NCBI GenBank assembly: GCA_023419605.1 | Contig: JAEZXR010000121.1 | Span: 124,001-188,000 of the forward strand | Direction: 5' to 3' | Source of the DNA: Bacillota bacterium | GTDB taxonomy: Bacteria > Bacillota > Clostridia > Acetivibrionales > JAEZXR01 | DNA length: 64,000 nucleotides | Part shown: one piece after another, positions 1-8,855 of the stretch | Position numbering within the stretch: position 1 is the first letter of the stretch | Layout: each line of letters starts with the position of its first letter | The notes under the pieces: model-generated | What the model saw: the letters and a program-made list of their open reading frames with translations, nothing else | Databases searched by the model: none | What the model was told of the DNA's origin: nothing | Program-made: the position numbers and the translations under genes

Positions 1-618
1 CATCATTCCTGTAACAATCAATGCAGGCCTTGCCAGCGGCAGTACAATTTTTGTGAGTATGGTTAAATCACCGGCCCCTTCCAGCATGGCTGCATGCTCG
101 ATTTCCACCGGAATTGTATCGAAGTACCCTTTTAAATTCCATATGCCGAAAATAATCATACTTCCTGTATAAACGATGATTAATCCGGCGTAGGTATCCA
201 TTAGTCCCAAAAGCCGGAAGAGCCTGTAGACTGCCACCATTGAGAGCACCGCAGGAAAGGCGTTCAGCAGCAAAAATATATACATTGTTCCCTCCCTGCC
301 CGAGAATCTGAATCGAGAGTAGGCATAAGCCGCCGGCGAGGAAATTGCCAGGGCAAATATAACCGTACTAACCGTGAGAATCAGACTGTTCTTCAACCAT
401 GTAAAAAATGGTTTGTCACAAATAATTGCCTTATAGTTATCAAAAGTGGCATCCTTGGGAATCAAAGAAAAGGCGGAACTCACCAGTGAATTGGATCCAC
501 TCAAGGAAACGGATACAGTATAGAGTATCGGAATCAGGAAGAGCAGACAGGTAATAACCATTATCACATGTATGGTTGCATGTACTGCTCTGTTTTTTCT
601 TTTCATACTGCCAATCAA
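1..618 (-). CDS. Sugar ABC transporter permease, MalG type (3' end cut by window)
   Basis: Membrane permease of a carbohydrate ABC importer. The visible 206 codons give an N-terminal membrane segment, a family-typical periplasmic stretch and further membrane segments, and run to the EAA-loop region (IEHAAMLEGAGDLTIL), where the window ends. The missing C-terminus should hold the last one or two helices. I prefer the TTG at 616-618 as start because AGGAGGTG (625-632) lies six bases upstream; the ATG at 604-606 is 20 bases from it. The Shine-Dalgarno overlaps the stop codon of the MalF-type gene, so the two are translationally coupled. The family is clear; the sugar is not. Confidence 0.9.
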   Translation of the reverse strand, partial: MIGSMKRKNRAVHATIHVIMVITCLLFLIPILYTVSVSLSGSNSLVSSAFSLIPKDATFDNYKAIICDKPFFTWLKNSLILTVSTVIFALAISSPAAYAYSRFRFSGREGTMYIFLLLNAFPAVLSMVAVYRLFRLLGLMDTYAGLIIVYTGSMIIFGIWNLKGYFDTIPVEIEHAAMLEGAGDLTILTKIVLPLARPALIVTGMM

Positions 619-630
619 GTGCTTCACCTC

Positions 631-1521
631 CTAGTTTTCCTTCAGGTACTTTTGACTTCCGACCGTAAGCAGCACGATAATCGCAAAAATAATTACCGAA
701 AGGGCTGAACTGTATCCATAGTTATTGGTTACAAATGCTTTTTCGAAGGCATAGGTAATGACCATATGTATATTCGCCCCCGATTTGGAGCCGGACTGCT
801 GCGTCATCAGATAAACAATATCAAATTGCTTAAAGGTAACAAATGTTGTCATCACCACTGCCGGCATTAATACAGGCTTTAACAGGGGCAACGTTATCTT
901 TCTTATTTTGGTTAAAAGGTTTGCACCTTCTATTTCTCCGATTTCATAATACGCCTTGTCTATGCTCTGAAGTCCCCCATAGACCATTAAAATCATAAAC
1001 GGCAATGCCAGCCATAAATTTACCAGCAAACAGGATATAAAAGCCATGGCATCCCCGTTTAACCACTCAACTCCTTTGAAGCCAAAGGAAGTAATTATTT
1101 TGTTCAATAAGCCGTAATCATTGTGGTACATTCCGTATTTCCATATAAGAGCCGAAATATACCCTGGCATAGCCCAGGAAATCATTAAAATCGTCTTGTA
1201 GAGTCTCTTAAACTTCAGATTTTCTACATTCAGCATCAGCGCAAAAGCCAGCGCCAGGGAAACCTGCAATACGATATTTATAACTGTCCACACTATCGTT
1301 CGGGCAAGTGCTCCTAAAAATCCTTCGTCTACTACCGTCAAGGCTTTTATGTAGTTGCTTGCATGGTTGAATGTATAGTCAGTCCAATGGTAAATGTTCA
1401 TATTTGTAAATGAAATATAAACAGTATACGCGATAGGAAAAACTACAATCAGTAAAATCAATAGTAAGGACGGTAGTGTATAGGTATATGCCCTGGTATT
1501 TTTCCTTGTCCCTGTATTCAT
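631..1521 (-). CDS. Sugar ABC transporter permease, MalF type
   Basis: Integral membrane subunit (296 aa) that pairs with the MalG-type permease downstream. Six hydrophobic stretches can be followed: the first at about residues 15-36, and the EAA loop (EIGEIEGANLLTKIRKITLPLL) at about 195-215 contacts the cytoplasmic ATPase. No ATPase gene lies next to it; such CUT1 systems often share an MsmK-type ATPase encoded elsewhere. A GGGAGGG Shine-Dalgarno precedes the ATG. It lies 80 bp after the binding-protein gene, in the usual order binding protein, MalF, MalG. Confidence 0.93.
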   Translation of the reverse strand: MNTGTRKNTRAYTYTLPSLLLILLIVVFPIAYTVYISFTNMNIYHWTDYTFNHASNYIKALTVVDEGFLGALARTIVWTVINIVLQVSLALAFALMLNVENLKFKRLYKTILMISWAMPGYISALIWKYGMYHNDYGLLNKIITSFGFKGVEWLNGDAMAFISCLLVNLWLALPFMILMVYGGLQSIDKAYYEIGEIEGANLLTKIRKITLPLLKPVLMPAVVMTTFVTFKQFDIVYLMTQQSGSKSGANIHMVITYAFEKAFVTNNYGYSSALSVIIFAIIVLLTVGSQKYLKEN

Positions 1522-1603
1522 CCGTTACGCCCTCCCAGGATAAGTTTTGAACGATATGGCCGGATGGGGTATGAAAAGTCATACCCCCAAGCCATAAAAC
1601 ATG

Positions 1604-2842
1604 CTACTTCATTGATTCTATATTTTTCAGGGCTTCTTTTTGTGCTTTGTCCATTTCGGTTTTTACATCTGCATTATTCTTGTTGATCGCCGCTAATGCA
1701 TTTTCAGTAGATGACCACATAACATCAATCTGGGGAATATTGGGCATCGGAACTGCATTTTCCGCAGTTGCCTTCATCGCTTTTATCAGTTCATTGTTTT
1801 TAATGCTTTCATTATCATAAGCTTTTTTATTTGCAGGTGCTGAACCCGTTGCAAGGGAAATTGCTTCACCCATGTCCTTTTCAAGCATGAACTTAATGAC
1901 CTTGGCAGCCGCTTCCTTTTCTTTACAGGCCTTTAACAGCATAATCCCCTGAACGCCTGCATAGGGACTTAATGCTTTGCCGTTCTTACTTACCACGGGC
2001 AATGGAGCAAAACCTACGTCAATTCCCGCTTTTTTAACATCCGCTACAAGCCATGGACCGTTGATGGTAGATGCAGCTTTTCCTTCCTTAAAGAGGGTGG
2101 TTACCGTATTCCATTCCCCGTCCTTCGGCATGAGAGGAACAAACTGCTTATGATAAGCTATCGCATCTATCGTTTCCTGCTTGTTAAGTCCCGGCTCAAC
2201 TTTTTCATTTATAATATTTCCGCCGAATGCATTAATCCACGCCGCAACATAATAGGCAGTACTGTGCTGCTCCACAAATCCGTAATTCCCGTCCTTTGTT
2301 TTTTCCTTCATCATGGCCAGAAGTTCATCGGTATTCTTCGGAACCGCAGTTAAAAGCTTTTTATTATACATAAAAAGAAGTGTCTCATAATATGCCGGGA
2401 CTTGATATCTTTTTCCGTTAAATACGCCGGCACTTTGCGTCATAGGAATAAAATCATTCAATTTATCAGCAGATATGTACGGGTCTAGTGGCTCTAAAAT
2501 GCCCATTGTCGCGTATAAACCTATTTTATCATGCGCATACCAATAGAAATCGGGTGCACCCTTTGAATCGGATGCAATGAGCTTTAGCGCATCATTTGAC
2601 TTTTCTTTCCTCACCACATTCACTTTGATTTCGGGCTCCAGTTTTTTGAACTGCTCGCTAACGATATTGGCCACCGCCGGTTCAAGCTCATGCCACATGG
2701 TTAATTCGACGGTTTTCTTTTGCTGCGTTCCCGTCCCTTCCTTGCTGCCGGTATTTTTTCCACTCTTTTGTTCGCTCCCGCAGCCTCCAAGGAGTGTAAC
2801 AGCCATAGCCGCTGCCAGAATTGTTGAAACTACTCTTTTCAT
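1604..2842 (-). CDS. Extracellular sugar-binding lipoprotein of ABC importer
   Basis: Family 1 solute-binding protein (412 aa) and first gene of the transporter operon. The N-terminus is a lipoprotein signal with the lipobox LLGGC, so Cys21 would be lipidated and the protein anchored to the outer face of the membrane. A Gly/Ser/Lys-rich linker follows, then a MalE-like fold with the LTMWHE start and a conserved KFMLEKD region near residue 320. Start supported by AGGAGGGTCAATT before the ATG. A palindromic operator lies just upstream, so expression is probably under the divergent LacI regulator. Substrate not predictable; the fucosidases at 15-20 kb make fucose-containing oligosaccharides one speculative option. 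Confidence 0.92.
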   Translation of the reverse strand: MKRVVSTILAAAMAVTLLGGCGSEQKSGKNTGSKEGTGTQQKKTVELTMWHELEPAVANIVSEQFKKLEPEIKVNVVRKEKSNDALKLIASDSKGAPDFYWYAHDKIGLYATMGILEPLDPYISADKLNDFIPMTQSAGVFNGKRYQVPAYYETLLFMYNKKLLTAVPKNTDELLAMMKEKTKDGNYGFVEQHSTAYYVAAWINAFGGNIINEKVEPGLNKQETIDAIAYHKQFVPLMPKDGEWNTVTTLFKEGKAASTINGPWLVADVKKAGIDVGFAPLPVVSKNGKALSPYAGVQGIMLLKACKEKEAAAKVIKFMLEKDMGEAISLATGSAPANKKAYDNESIKNNELIKAMKATAENAVPMPNIPQIDVMWSSTENALAAINKNNADVKTEMDKAQKEALKNIESMK

Positions 2843-2869
2843 AATTGACCCTCCTTATATTCTCTTTAT

Positions 2870-2889
2870 TTAGTAAATCGTTTTCCTAA
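2870..2889 (-). promoter_or_regulatory. LacI-type operator 1, proximal to binding-protein gene
   Basis: Imperfect palindrome TTAGTAAATCGTTTTCCTAA. Its reverse complement matches the second site at 3013-3032 at 19 of 20 positions. It sits between the presumed promoter and the Shine-Dalgarno of the binding-protein gene, a place where bound repressor would block transcription. Assignment to the adjacent LacI protein is inference. Confidence 0.7.
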
Positions 2890-3012
2890 TTTTTGCACAT
2901 TTTCTTGCTTCACACGTCACGCGCACGATACGTGGCATTCAACAAAACACGCTAAATATATAGGTTTAAAGGATTTTTTAAAAGCTTATAGGTTAAATAC
3001 TATTCAATTCAT

Positions 3013-3032
3013 TTAGGAAAACGTTTTACTAA
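3013..3032. promoter_or_regulatory. LacI-type operator 2 in divergent intergenic region
   Basis: TTAGGAAAACGTTTTACTAA, centred on a perfect AAAACGTTTT palindrome with the central CG typical of LacI-family operators. It is the same sequence as site 1 in opposite orientation, 143 bp away. Two spaced copies would allow DNA looping by a tetramer or dual occupancy. Confidence 0.7.
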
Positions 3033-3231
3033 TAATATGTATTCTACTTCCTTTTAAAAAATCCTTCTTTTTTACCAAAAATTTTTATTATTTTTTTATT
3101 TTTTTGTGCATTTCTAATAGATATGTTCATTTAAGCTGTATATCAAGCCATATACAACGGAATTACAGGCCAAATTCATATAGATATGACAATAATATTG
3201 TGCTATAATTTCATAGTACATGCTAGTATTT

Positions 3232-3247
3232 GCGAAAGCGTTTTCGC
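3232..3247. promoter_or_regulatory. LacI/cre-like operator in regulator leader
   Basis: GCGAAAGCGTTTTCGC, a near-perfect palindrome with central CG, 36 bp before the regulator start. It differs from sites 1 and 2 in its flanks, so it could be an autoregulatory site of the regulator or a catabolite (CcpA, cre-like) site. The sequence alone does not decide. Confidence 0.6.
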
Positions 3248-3282
3248 TATTTACTATCTGCATCAATGGTGGGAGGGTTCGT

Positions 3283-4302
3283 ATGCCTGTAACAATAAAA
3301 GACGTGGCGTTAAGAGCAGGAGTTTCAATATCTACCGTTTCAAAAGTAATCAATAACGGTTCAAATATATCGGATGCCACAAAGGAAAAAGTAAGAAGCA
3401 TAATGAAAGAATTAAACTACTATCCTAATATAATTGCAAAAAGTTTTGCCCAACGCAATTCCTATAATATCGGAGTACTTATGGATTTAAAAAGGTCCGA
3501 TGCCTTTATAAATTCTCATTTGTATGAAATATTGGGCGGCATCGAAGAGGTTGCTCAGCAAAACGGGTATTTTTTGACATTATCAAACATGAGTTCAGTG
3601 ATAAAAAATGATACCCTCGATAAAATCGTTATGCAAAAAGGTGTTGACGGCCTTATTATACAGGTCAACAATTTAACGAAAAGCACTTGTCAGCGATTAG
3701 ACGATCTCAGCTTCCCTTATATCGTGATCGGGCAGCCGAAATTCGAATCAAAGGTCTGCTGGATTGACAGCAATAATAAACTTGCCGGCGAAATCGCCGC
3801 ATCCCATCTTATTGAGGAAGGGTATGAACGAATCGCATTTATCGGCGGTCCCGACAAGGATGATATTTCTAAAAACAGAGAGGCCGGGTATAGGAATTCC
3901 CTTCAGGAACATTCCATCAAAGTGAATAAATCTTACATTAAAGAAGGGGAAACAAACACTGAAAACGGCTATGCTTTAATGAATGAACTTTTGGACTTGC
4001 CAAACCCGCCCGACAGCCTTGTATGCACAAATAATTTCATGGCTGTAGGAGCCATGCGCGCGATTAAGGAAAGAGGGTTAAAGATACCCGACGATGTTGC
4101 GGTGATCGCTTTCGATAATTATCCATTATCACAGTTTACCGAACCACCCATGAGTGTTGTGGATATCGATGTGTTTGAACTCGGCGTTCATGCTGCAAAT
4201 GCTCTTATGAATAAACTGCGGAATCCCAATCTCCAGGTGCAGTACAGCATGCTATCCCCTACATTAATTGTGCGTGAATCCAGTAAAAAAGCAAAAATTT
4301 GA
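3283..4302 (+). CDS. LacI-family transcriptional regulator
   Basis: DNA-binding repressor or activator (339 aa). Residues 1-50 form the LacI helix-turn-helix and hinge (TIKDVALRAGVSISTVSKVIN), followed by a periplasmic-binding-protein-like sugar-sensing domain. I chose the ATG at 3283 because GGGAGG precedes it and the HTH begins there; an in-frame ATG 63 bp upstream would add 21 residues unlike the family and lies within the palindrome region. It is divergent from the ABC transporter operon and three palindromes lie between them, so it most likely controls that operon in response to a sugar or sugar phosphate. Confidence 0.93.
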   Translation: MPVTIKDVALRAGVSISTVSKVINNGSNISDATKEKVRSIMKELNYYPNIIAKSFAQRNSYNIGVLMDLKRSDAFINSHLYEILGGIEEVAQQNGYFLTLSNMSSVIKNDTLDKIVMQKGVDGLIIQVNNLTKSTCQRLDDLSFPYIVIGQPKFESKVCWIDSNNKLAGEIAASHLIEEGYERIAFIGGPDKDDISKNREAGYRNSLQEHSIKVNKSYIKEGETNTENGYALMNELLDLPNPPDSLVCTNNFMAVGAMRAIKERGLKIPDDVAVIAFDNYPLSQFTEPPMSVVDIDVFELGVHAANALMNKLRNPNLQVQYSMLSPTLIVRESSKKAKI

Positions 4303-4330
4303 ACAAAAGAAATCACGATTTGTCACAGGG

Positions 4331-4376
4331 AATGACCCAGTAAATCCATCAGAGTTGATCATATTTACCGGGTCAT
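4331..4376 (-). pseudogene. Relic of RHS core (NP-x-D-x-DG segment)
   Basis: About 45 bp closely match the RHS gene at about 9425-9470, the end of the RHS core that encodes the segment VNMIDSDGF. The gaatg...aaatccatcaga..gatcatatt.accgggt pattern is shared base by base with few differences. Nothing RHS-like extends on either side. It is a leftover of a lost or recombined RHS C-terminal cassette, or of an RHS gene that once reached here. Confidence 0.6.
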
Positions 4377-4679
4377 AAATCAATTTCTCTCTAGAAATAA
4401 AGTTGTATAGTTATCTGTATGGTTACTATTTGAGGTGATGGGGCATTATTGAACTTATCTTTACTTCTTAAACATATAGCTTTATAGACAAGCCTTTTCA
4501 ATTGTTGATATGTACACAATGAAAGTTGAACAGGGAGCTAGGCATCTACCTTTTGCTATTTATTATTATCATATAATTCTCTCAGTGTAGAATTAAAATA
4601 AGTGTTTAAAAAAAGTTTAATCAAAACTTTAGAACTTACTAGCATTGATCCATAAAGAGTCTAGTTCATAGTTTGTTTC

Positions 4680-5131
4680 TCTAAACTGTGGCTCATACAT
4701 TGGTTTATACCTGCATAACTGCTTGTTGGATTACTCTATCAACTGCCATTAGTACTCCAAGTATTCGCATATTCTCATTTTTCTTTGGTTTTTCTACTCT
4801 TAGGACTAGATTAGGGCGGTATTTGCTCTTATGAGCATCTTCCTTTAGCTTATTACCTCTATCCTAGAGATATTGCAGAAGATGCTCTAGCTCCATCCCA
4901 TCGACTCTGTGTTATCCTTTATTCCTCTTAACTTGCTTATGATTTTCTGAGCCTAAAATTTGCTCAAGAATTCTATCCCCCTTCGTGTCAGCATTAGTGA
5001 TGTTGTTTTCAGTTTTCCTCTTTTCAGTAAGCGATCCATCATCCTCTTCGTATTCCGCACTATCCTTTTGATAATAGCAATTTCTATATCGATGTATTAT
5101 GTTTTTTTATTCCGATTTCGGTAACACTCAT
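4680..5131 (-). pseudogene. Degenerate group II intron reverse transcriptase/maturase (N-terminal part)
   Basis: Reading the minus strand from an ATG at 5131 (Shine-Dalgarno AGGAGGTGAAAGTTA) gives the N-terminal part of an LtrA-type RT, interrupted by stops and frame changes. Recognisable pieces are DRILEQILGSEN, VDGMELEHLLQYL, KYRPNLVLRVEKPK and LGVLMAVDRVIQQAVMQV, which match RT blocks 0-2. Reading order is right but at least four stop codons interrupt it, and the palm, the maturase (X) and the endonuclease domains are absent. It is dead. Confidence 0.75.
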
Positions 5132-5495
5132 TAACTTTCACCTCCTAAGATTCATTACTCCGTGACATCGTCTACTATATCATCACTAGGGCATCTGCTA
5201 ACTTTTCATAATAAATCTTTTTTCAACCATATTTCACAAAGCTTTCATATATCTGCCACGTTTACGACATGGACTTCCTGACAGTTTGGAGTTTTATTTG
5301 TAATGCAACCTTGCCCAATCTATGTTTGCCTGAAATGATTTCTGTTCGTGAGATCAGAAGCTGTTTACCGGCTTCTATAGATTCCTCATCACCGAGGATG
5401 CTCCTGCATTGGGCTATGCGTTTGGTGCTATCAGCCTACACTCGTGACTTTCAGCCGTCTAACTGCATCAATGTTGGCTCCATTTTCAATTGAGA
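5132..5495 (-). ncRNA. Group II intron ribozyme 5' remnant (domains I-III region)
   Basis: Upstream of the decayed RT the minus strand carries sequence of the bacterial group II intron type, including GATAGCACCAAACGCATAGC, GGTGATGAGGAA, GCCGGTAAACAGCTTCTGA and AAACGTGGCAGATATATGAA, in the order seen in such introns before the maturase ATG. No GTGCG-type 5' boundary is clear near 5495, and domains V/VI are not found on the other side. The recognition is from memory of intron families, not from a search. Confidence 0.6.
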
Positions 5496-5646
5496 TAGTA
5501 AAATTAAGTTAATATTTTTGTTTACATTAGGGTTTTCTCCTAAAGTGGTTATATATTGTTATTTTAAAAATTATTGGAACGTATTTACTATTTTTATAAA
5601 TTATGGTAACATTTAATTGTAAATTAATTGATATAGGAGGAGTTTT

Positions 5647-7929
5647 ATGAAAAAAGCAACAGTTAAAGTGCTTCTAAGACTAATATTGGCTATTATATTA
5701 GTTCTCGGACTGTCACCAGTGCAATCTAATGCTGCGACAGATAGCGTATTTGCTATTTTTGCAGGGGATGCGATTTTTAAGGACGATGGCAACCCCAATA
5801 CACCACCGGTAGATGACTCTATAGAAGATCTAAAAAGAGCAGGTGTAGATACTGTGATTCTTGGTGCGGTTCACATATATCCAAATAGCGACTTATATAT
5901 AAATGGGAATAAAGTGTGTTCAGGTGGTCAGTATGTAGGAACAGATGATTATAAACAGAAATGGGCAAAACTCAAGCAAGCACCTACTGGTGTAACCAGA
6001 CTAGAATTATATTTTGGTGGCGCCGGCTCAGGTACATTTAACGATTTGAAAAATACGATTTTGCCTAATACAACTCTTAAAAACACATTGCAGCAAAATC
6101 TGAACGCCTTATTTGTAGCAACAGGAGCAGATGCAGCTTGTATCGATGATGAAACGACTTATGATAGCACCAATACCACGACTTTCTGTAATATGATTGT
6201 GACTTCAGGAAAAAAAATTACTCTGTGTCCATATAATAATACGGCATATTGGAGTGCTGTTAAATCAAATTTGAGCACGAATTGCGATCGCGTATACCTC
6301 CAGTGTTATGATGGTGGCGCAGCTAACAATGCAAGTAGCTGGAGTAGCTCTTTAGGTGGTAGTAAAATCATTCCTGGATTTACAGCAGGCACTTATACTA
6401 GTGCGATTCAGACAAAATTAGATGGTTGGGGTGGCGCTGCTACGAATTCATGTTTACAGGGTACATTTTTATGGAATTATGACGAAGTAATTCAGTGCAA
6501 TAGTTCAGATAATATATATAATTTCGGCAATTTTTTCAACACTTATTTTTCAATGGGACGAGCTATTTCGAATGAAATGTATAATACGTCTGATAGAAGC
6601 AATGGTTATACAAATCTGTCAAGAAACGGAAATCCAATTGTAACGGCTAGCGGTCAAATTAATTCGGACTCTGCTCCTGGCAAAGCAGTAGACGGTATCA
6701 TGCTCAATTCAAAATGGTGTGATACAAGTTCTTCCTCAAAGTGGTTAAAGATCGATCTGGGGCAAGCCCAAACTGTCTGGCGTTGGGTAGTTAAGCATGC
6801 CGGGTCAGCATTAGAGCACCCAAAATACAATACAAAGGGTTTCATACTGCAAAAGAGCGATGATGGAATAAATTTTACAGATGTAGATACTGTAACTGAC
6901 AATACTCAAGCTGTCACCGATCGACAGCTCAACGCCTCTGTGACAGCACGATATTTCAGGCTGTTCATTACAAATCCAAATCAAGGTGCAGATAATGCAG
7001 CACGTATTTATGAGTTTGAGCTGTATAATGGACCACAAATTCCGCAAAATGTAGCTTTAAACAAATATGCAAATTCTCAGCAATACGTAGGAGCATGCAG
7101 TCCGGGAAAGGCAGTTAATGGTACTTTGAATGATCTAGATGATAAGTGGTGTGCTTTAGCTAGTACTAGCAACTGGCTATGTGTAGACTTGGGTCAAGAA
7201 TATGATATTTCTAGATGGGTAGTTAAGCACGCCGGTGCATTTGGAGAACCAGTTTATTATAATACATGTGATTTCAGATTACAAAAAAGTAGCAGCAAGA
7301 CAGGGGATCCATACTATTTTACCAATTGGGAGGATGTAGATACTGTAACTGGTAATACAGCTAATGTCACAGATCGTTCAGTAGGAACTTTCTCAACAAG
7401 ATATGTTAGACTTTATATTGATAAAGCGACGGCTTATACTGGGAGTGACAATTATGCTCGAATTTTCGAATTTGAAGTATATGGTATACCTAGTACCCCT
7501 CCTCCACCTACAAATGTGGCATTGAACAAAACAGCTACTGCAAACGCATATATACAGTTTACGGAACCAAGCAAGGCAGTCAACGGTACAATAAATGATT
7601 TGAATGATAAATGGTGCGCAACTCAAAATACAGGCGCACAGTGGCTTCAAGTTGACTTGGGTGGCCCTTATACTATCAATCGTTGGGTAGTAAAGCATGC
7701 TGGTGCAGGTGGTGAAACGGCAGGCTACAACACAAAAGATTTCAAATTGCAATATAAGGCTGGCCAAAACTGGATAGATGTGGATACAGTGACCGGTAAT
7801 ACTCAAAACGTGACAGATAGAACCGTTTCAGCATTTATCGCACAGTATGTACGCTTGTTCATAACTACACCAACAAATAATAATGACCCCGCGGCTCGAA
7901 TCTATGAGTTTGAAGTATATGGATATTGA
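5647..7929 (+). CDS. Secreted protein with three F5/8 type C (CBM32-like) domains
   Basis: Secreted carbohydrate-active or cell-surface protein (760 aa). A signal peptide covers about residues 1-29, ending LSPVQSNAA. Residues about 30-320 form a domain I do not assign firmly; it begins VFAIFAGDAIFKDD, has CIDDE near 163 and looks like a TIM-barrel glycosidase-type fold. Three discoidin/F5-8C repeats follow at about 325-475, 478-625 and 630-758, each with W(C/V), RWVVKHAG, DVDTVTxNT, VTDR and ARI(Y/F)EFE(V/L)Y motifs. A Pro-rich linker precedes the third. No dockerin or sortase motif is seen. AGGAGGAGTTTT precedes the ATG. Single-gene unit; the domains probably bind galactose-, fucose- or GlcNAc-containing glycans. 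Confidence 0.88.
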   Translation: MKKATVKVLLRLILAIILVLGLSPVQSNAATDSVFAIFAGDAIFKDDGNPNTPPVDDSIEDLKRAGVDTVILGAVHIYPNSDLYINGNKVCSGGQYVGTDDYKQKWAKLKQAPTGVTRLELYFGGAGSGTFNDLKNTILPNTTLKNTLQQNLNALFVATGADAACIDDETTYDSTNTTTFCNMIVTSGKKITLCPYNNTAYWSAVKSNLSTNCDRVYLQCYDGGAANNASSWSSSLGGSKIIPGFTAGTYTSAIQTKLDGWGGAATNSCLQGTFLWNYDEVIQCNSSDNIYNFGNFFNTYFSMGRAISNEMYNTSDRSNGYTNLSRNGNPIVTASGQINSDSAPGKAVDGIMLNSKWCDTSSSSKWLKIDLGQAQTVWRWVVKHAGSALEHPKYNTKGFILQKSDDGINFTDVDTVTDNTQAVTDRQLNASVTARYFRLFITNPNQGADNAARIYEFELYNGPQIPQNVALNKYANSQQYVGACSPGKAVNGTLNDLDDKWCALASTSNWLCVDLGQEYDISRWVVKHAGAFGEPVYYNTCDFRLQKSSSKTGDPYYFTNWEDVDTVTGNTANVTDRSVGTFSTRYVRLYIDKATAYTGSDNYARIFEFEVYGIPSTPPPPTNVALNKTATANAYIQFTEPSKAVNGTINDLNDKWCATQNTGAQWLQVDLGGPYTINRWVVKHAGAGGETAGYNTKDFKLQYKAGQNWIDVDTVTGNTQNVTDRTVSAFIAQYVRLFITTPTNNNDPAARIYEFEVYGY

Positions 7930-8070
7930 GATTAAAGTCGCAATAAATGGAGCATTCGAAAACGTTGTTAAAAATGCATATGGGAGAATATTTTTTATAC
8001 AACTAAATATCACTAGTGGCTAAAAAAGAATAACGGGATAAACTGTACCCTTTGTCAAGGACAAATTGAA

Positions 8071-8300
8071 AGAGGCTGGGGGCTGTTGCACAACTAACGA
8101 ATAAGTTAGGCGTGTAATAGCTTCCTTTTGCATCCCCGGTAACCATTTACTCAAAAAGTCTTCTAGAGGTATACTTCTGGCGGTGTATCCTTGCCATACA
8201 CCTTGTGCGCATAATTGAACAAACTGTTCCTTCGGCCAAAATGGTATTACTACATTACCTGTGTGATTGAAACGATGTTGGTGAATCACACAATTCATTA
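8071..8300 (-). pseudogene. DUF2750-like gene fragment
   Basis: The minus strand reads IPFWPKEQFVQLCAQGVW, then SIPLEDFLSKWLPGMQKE, which matches the second half of DUF2750 proteins (W-P-x-x-x-F-x-x-L-C-A and L-E-x-F-L-x-x-W-L-P-G). The expected DG-x-x-V-x-V-F-P end is missing and unrelated sequence follows, and the N-terminal half is absent. The right part overlaps the end of the immunity-like gene. Such small proteins are common in toxin-immunity arrays, so this may be an orphan immunity relic; that role is inference. Confidence 0.5.
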
Positions 8301-8308
8301 GAATATGA

Positions 8309-8842
8309 CTACTCCATCTGAATGTCAATTTTATATAGATAGTATTTTTGAAAAACGTCCTCTTCAAGCATTCCTGGTCTTATTTGTTGTATTTCCTTTA
8401 TAACTTTAAGAAACAGTGTTGCATCTTCACTCGTTTCAAACAAGCTATTTACATTTAACCTTGGTTGAAAATAATTCTTTATCAGTTCGAAAATACCCTC
8501 TAATTCTGTTTTATTTTCACTCGAATCTTCAAGCCTAGAAGCTAATAAAGAATATCCCCCTTTTGTACAAATGTCTATTCCGAGGAAACAGTCTATTGTA
8601 TTAATTTCCTCATCTTCTATTCTAATGACTTCATAACTCATACCATTCTTAGTATAAGAGTTTACGAGTCTGCTTGCTTTTTTTACATCTGCGATATACC
8701 CGCCATCTCCAGCCTCTGAAGCATACCAATCCCAAAAAGTATATAATTCTTGTTCATCACTATACTGAGGTTCTTCTCTATAAAGACCTCTATATGAGCT
8801 ATTTGATGAAATAAATACGTCACCGAGTATCCTAATTTTCAC
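8309..8842 (-). CDS. Putative immunity protein for the RHS toxin
   Basis: 177-residue acidic cytoplasmic protein with no signal peptide; no named family recognised. I chose the GTG at 8842 because GAGGAGGTAATATTT lies directly before it and overlaps the end of the RHS gene; the longer reading starts without a Shine-Dalgarno. It follows the RHS stop by 13 bp on the same strand, the standard place and size for the cognate immunity gene of a polymorphic toxin. Tail-to-head coupling to the toxin gene is the main evidence; direct homology was not checked. A DUF2750 relic follows it. Confidence 0.7.
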   Translation of the reverse strand: MKIRILGDVFISSNSSYRGLYREEPQYSDEQELYTFWDWYASEAGDGGYIADVKKASRLVNSYTKNGMSYEVIRIEDEEINTIDCFLGIDICTKGGYSLLASRLEDSSENKTELEGIFELIKNYFQPRLNVNSLFETSEDATLFLKVIKEIQQIRPGMLEEDVFQKYYLYKIDIQME

Positions 8843-8855
8843 AAATATTACCTCC

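Noticed and set aside
8071..8090. Insertion-sequence end (GGGGGCTGTTGCACAA)
   Set aside because: The bases recall terminal repeats of some insertion sequences, but no partner repeat or transposase is present.
8020..8367. A 115-codon minus-strand frame as an intact gene
   Set aside because: Only the middle matches a known family; the front overlaps the end of the immunity-like gene and the end is unrelated, so it is listed as a fragment.
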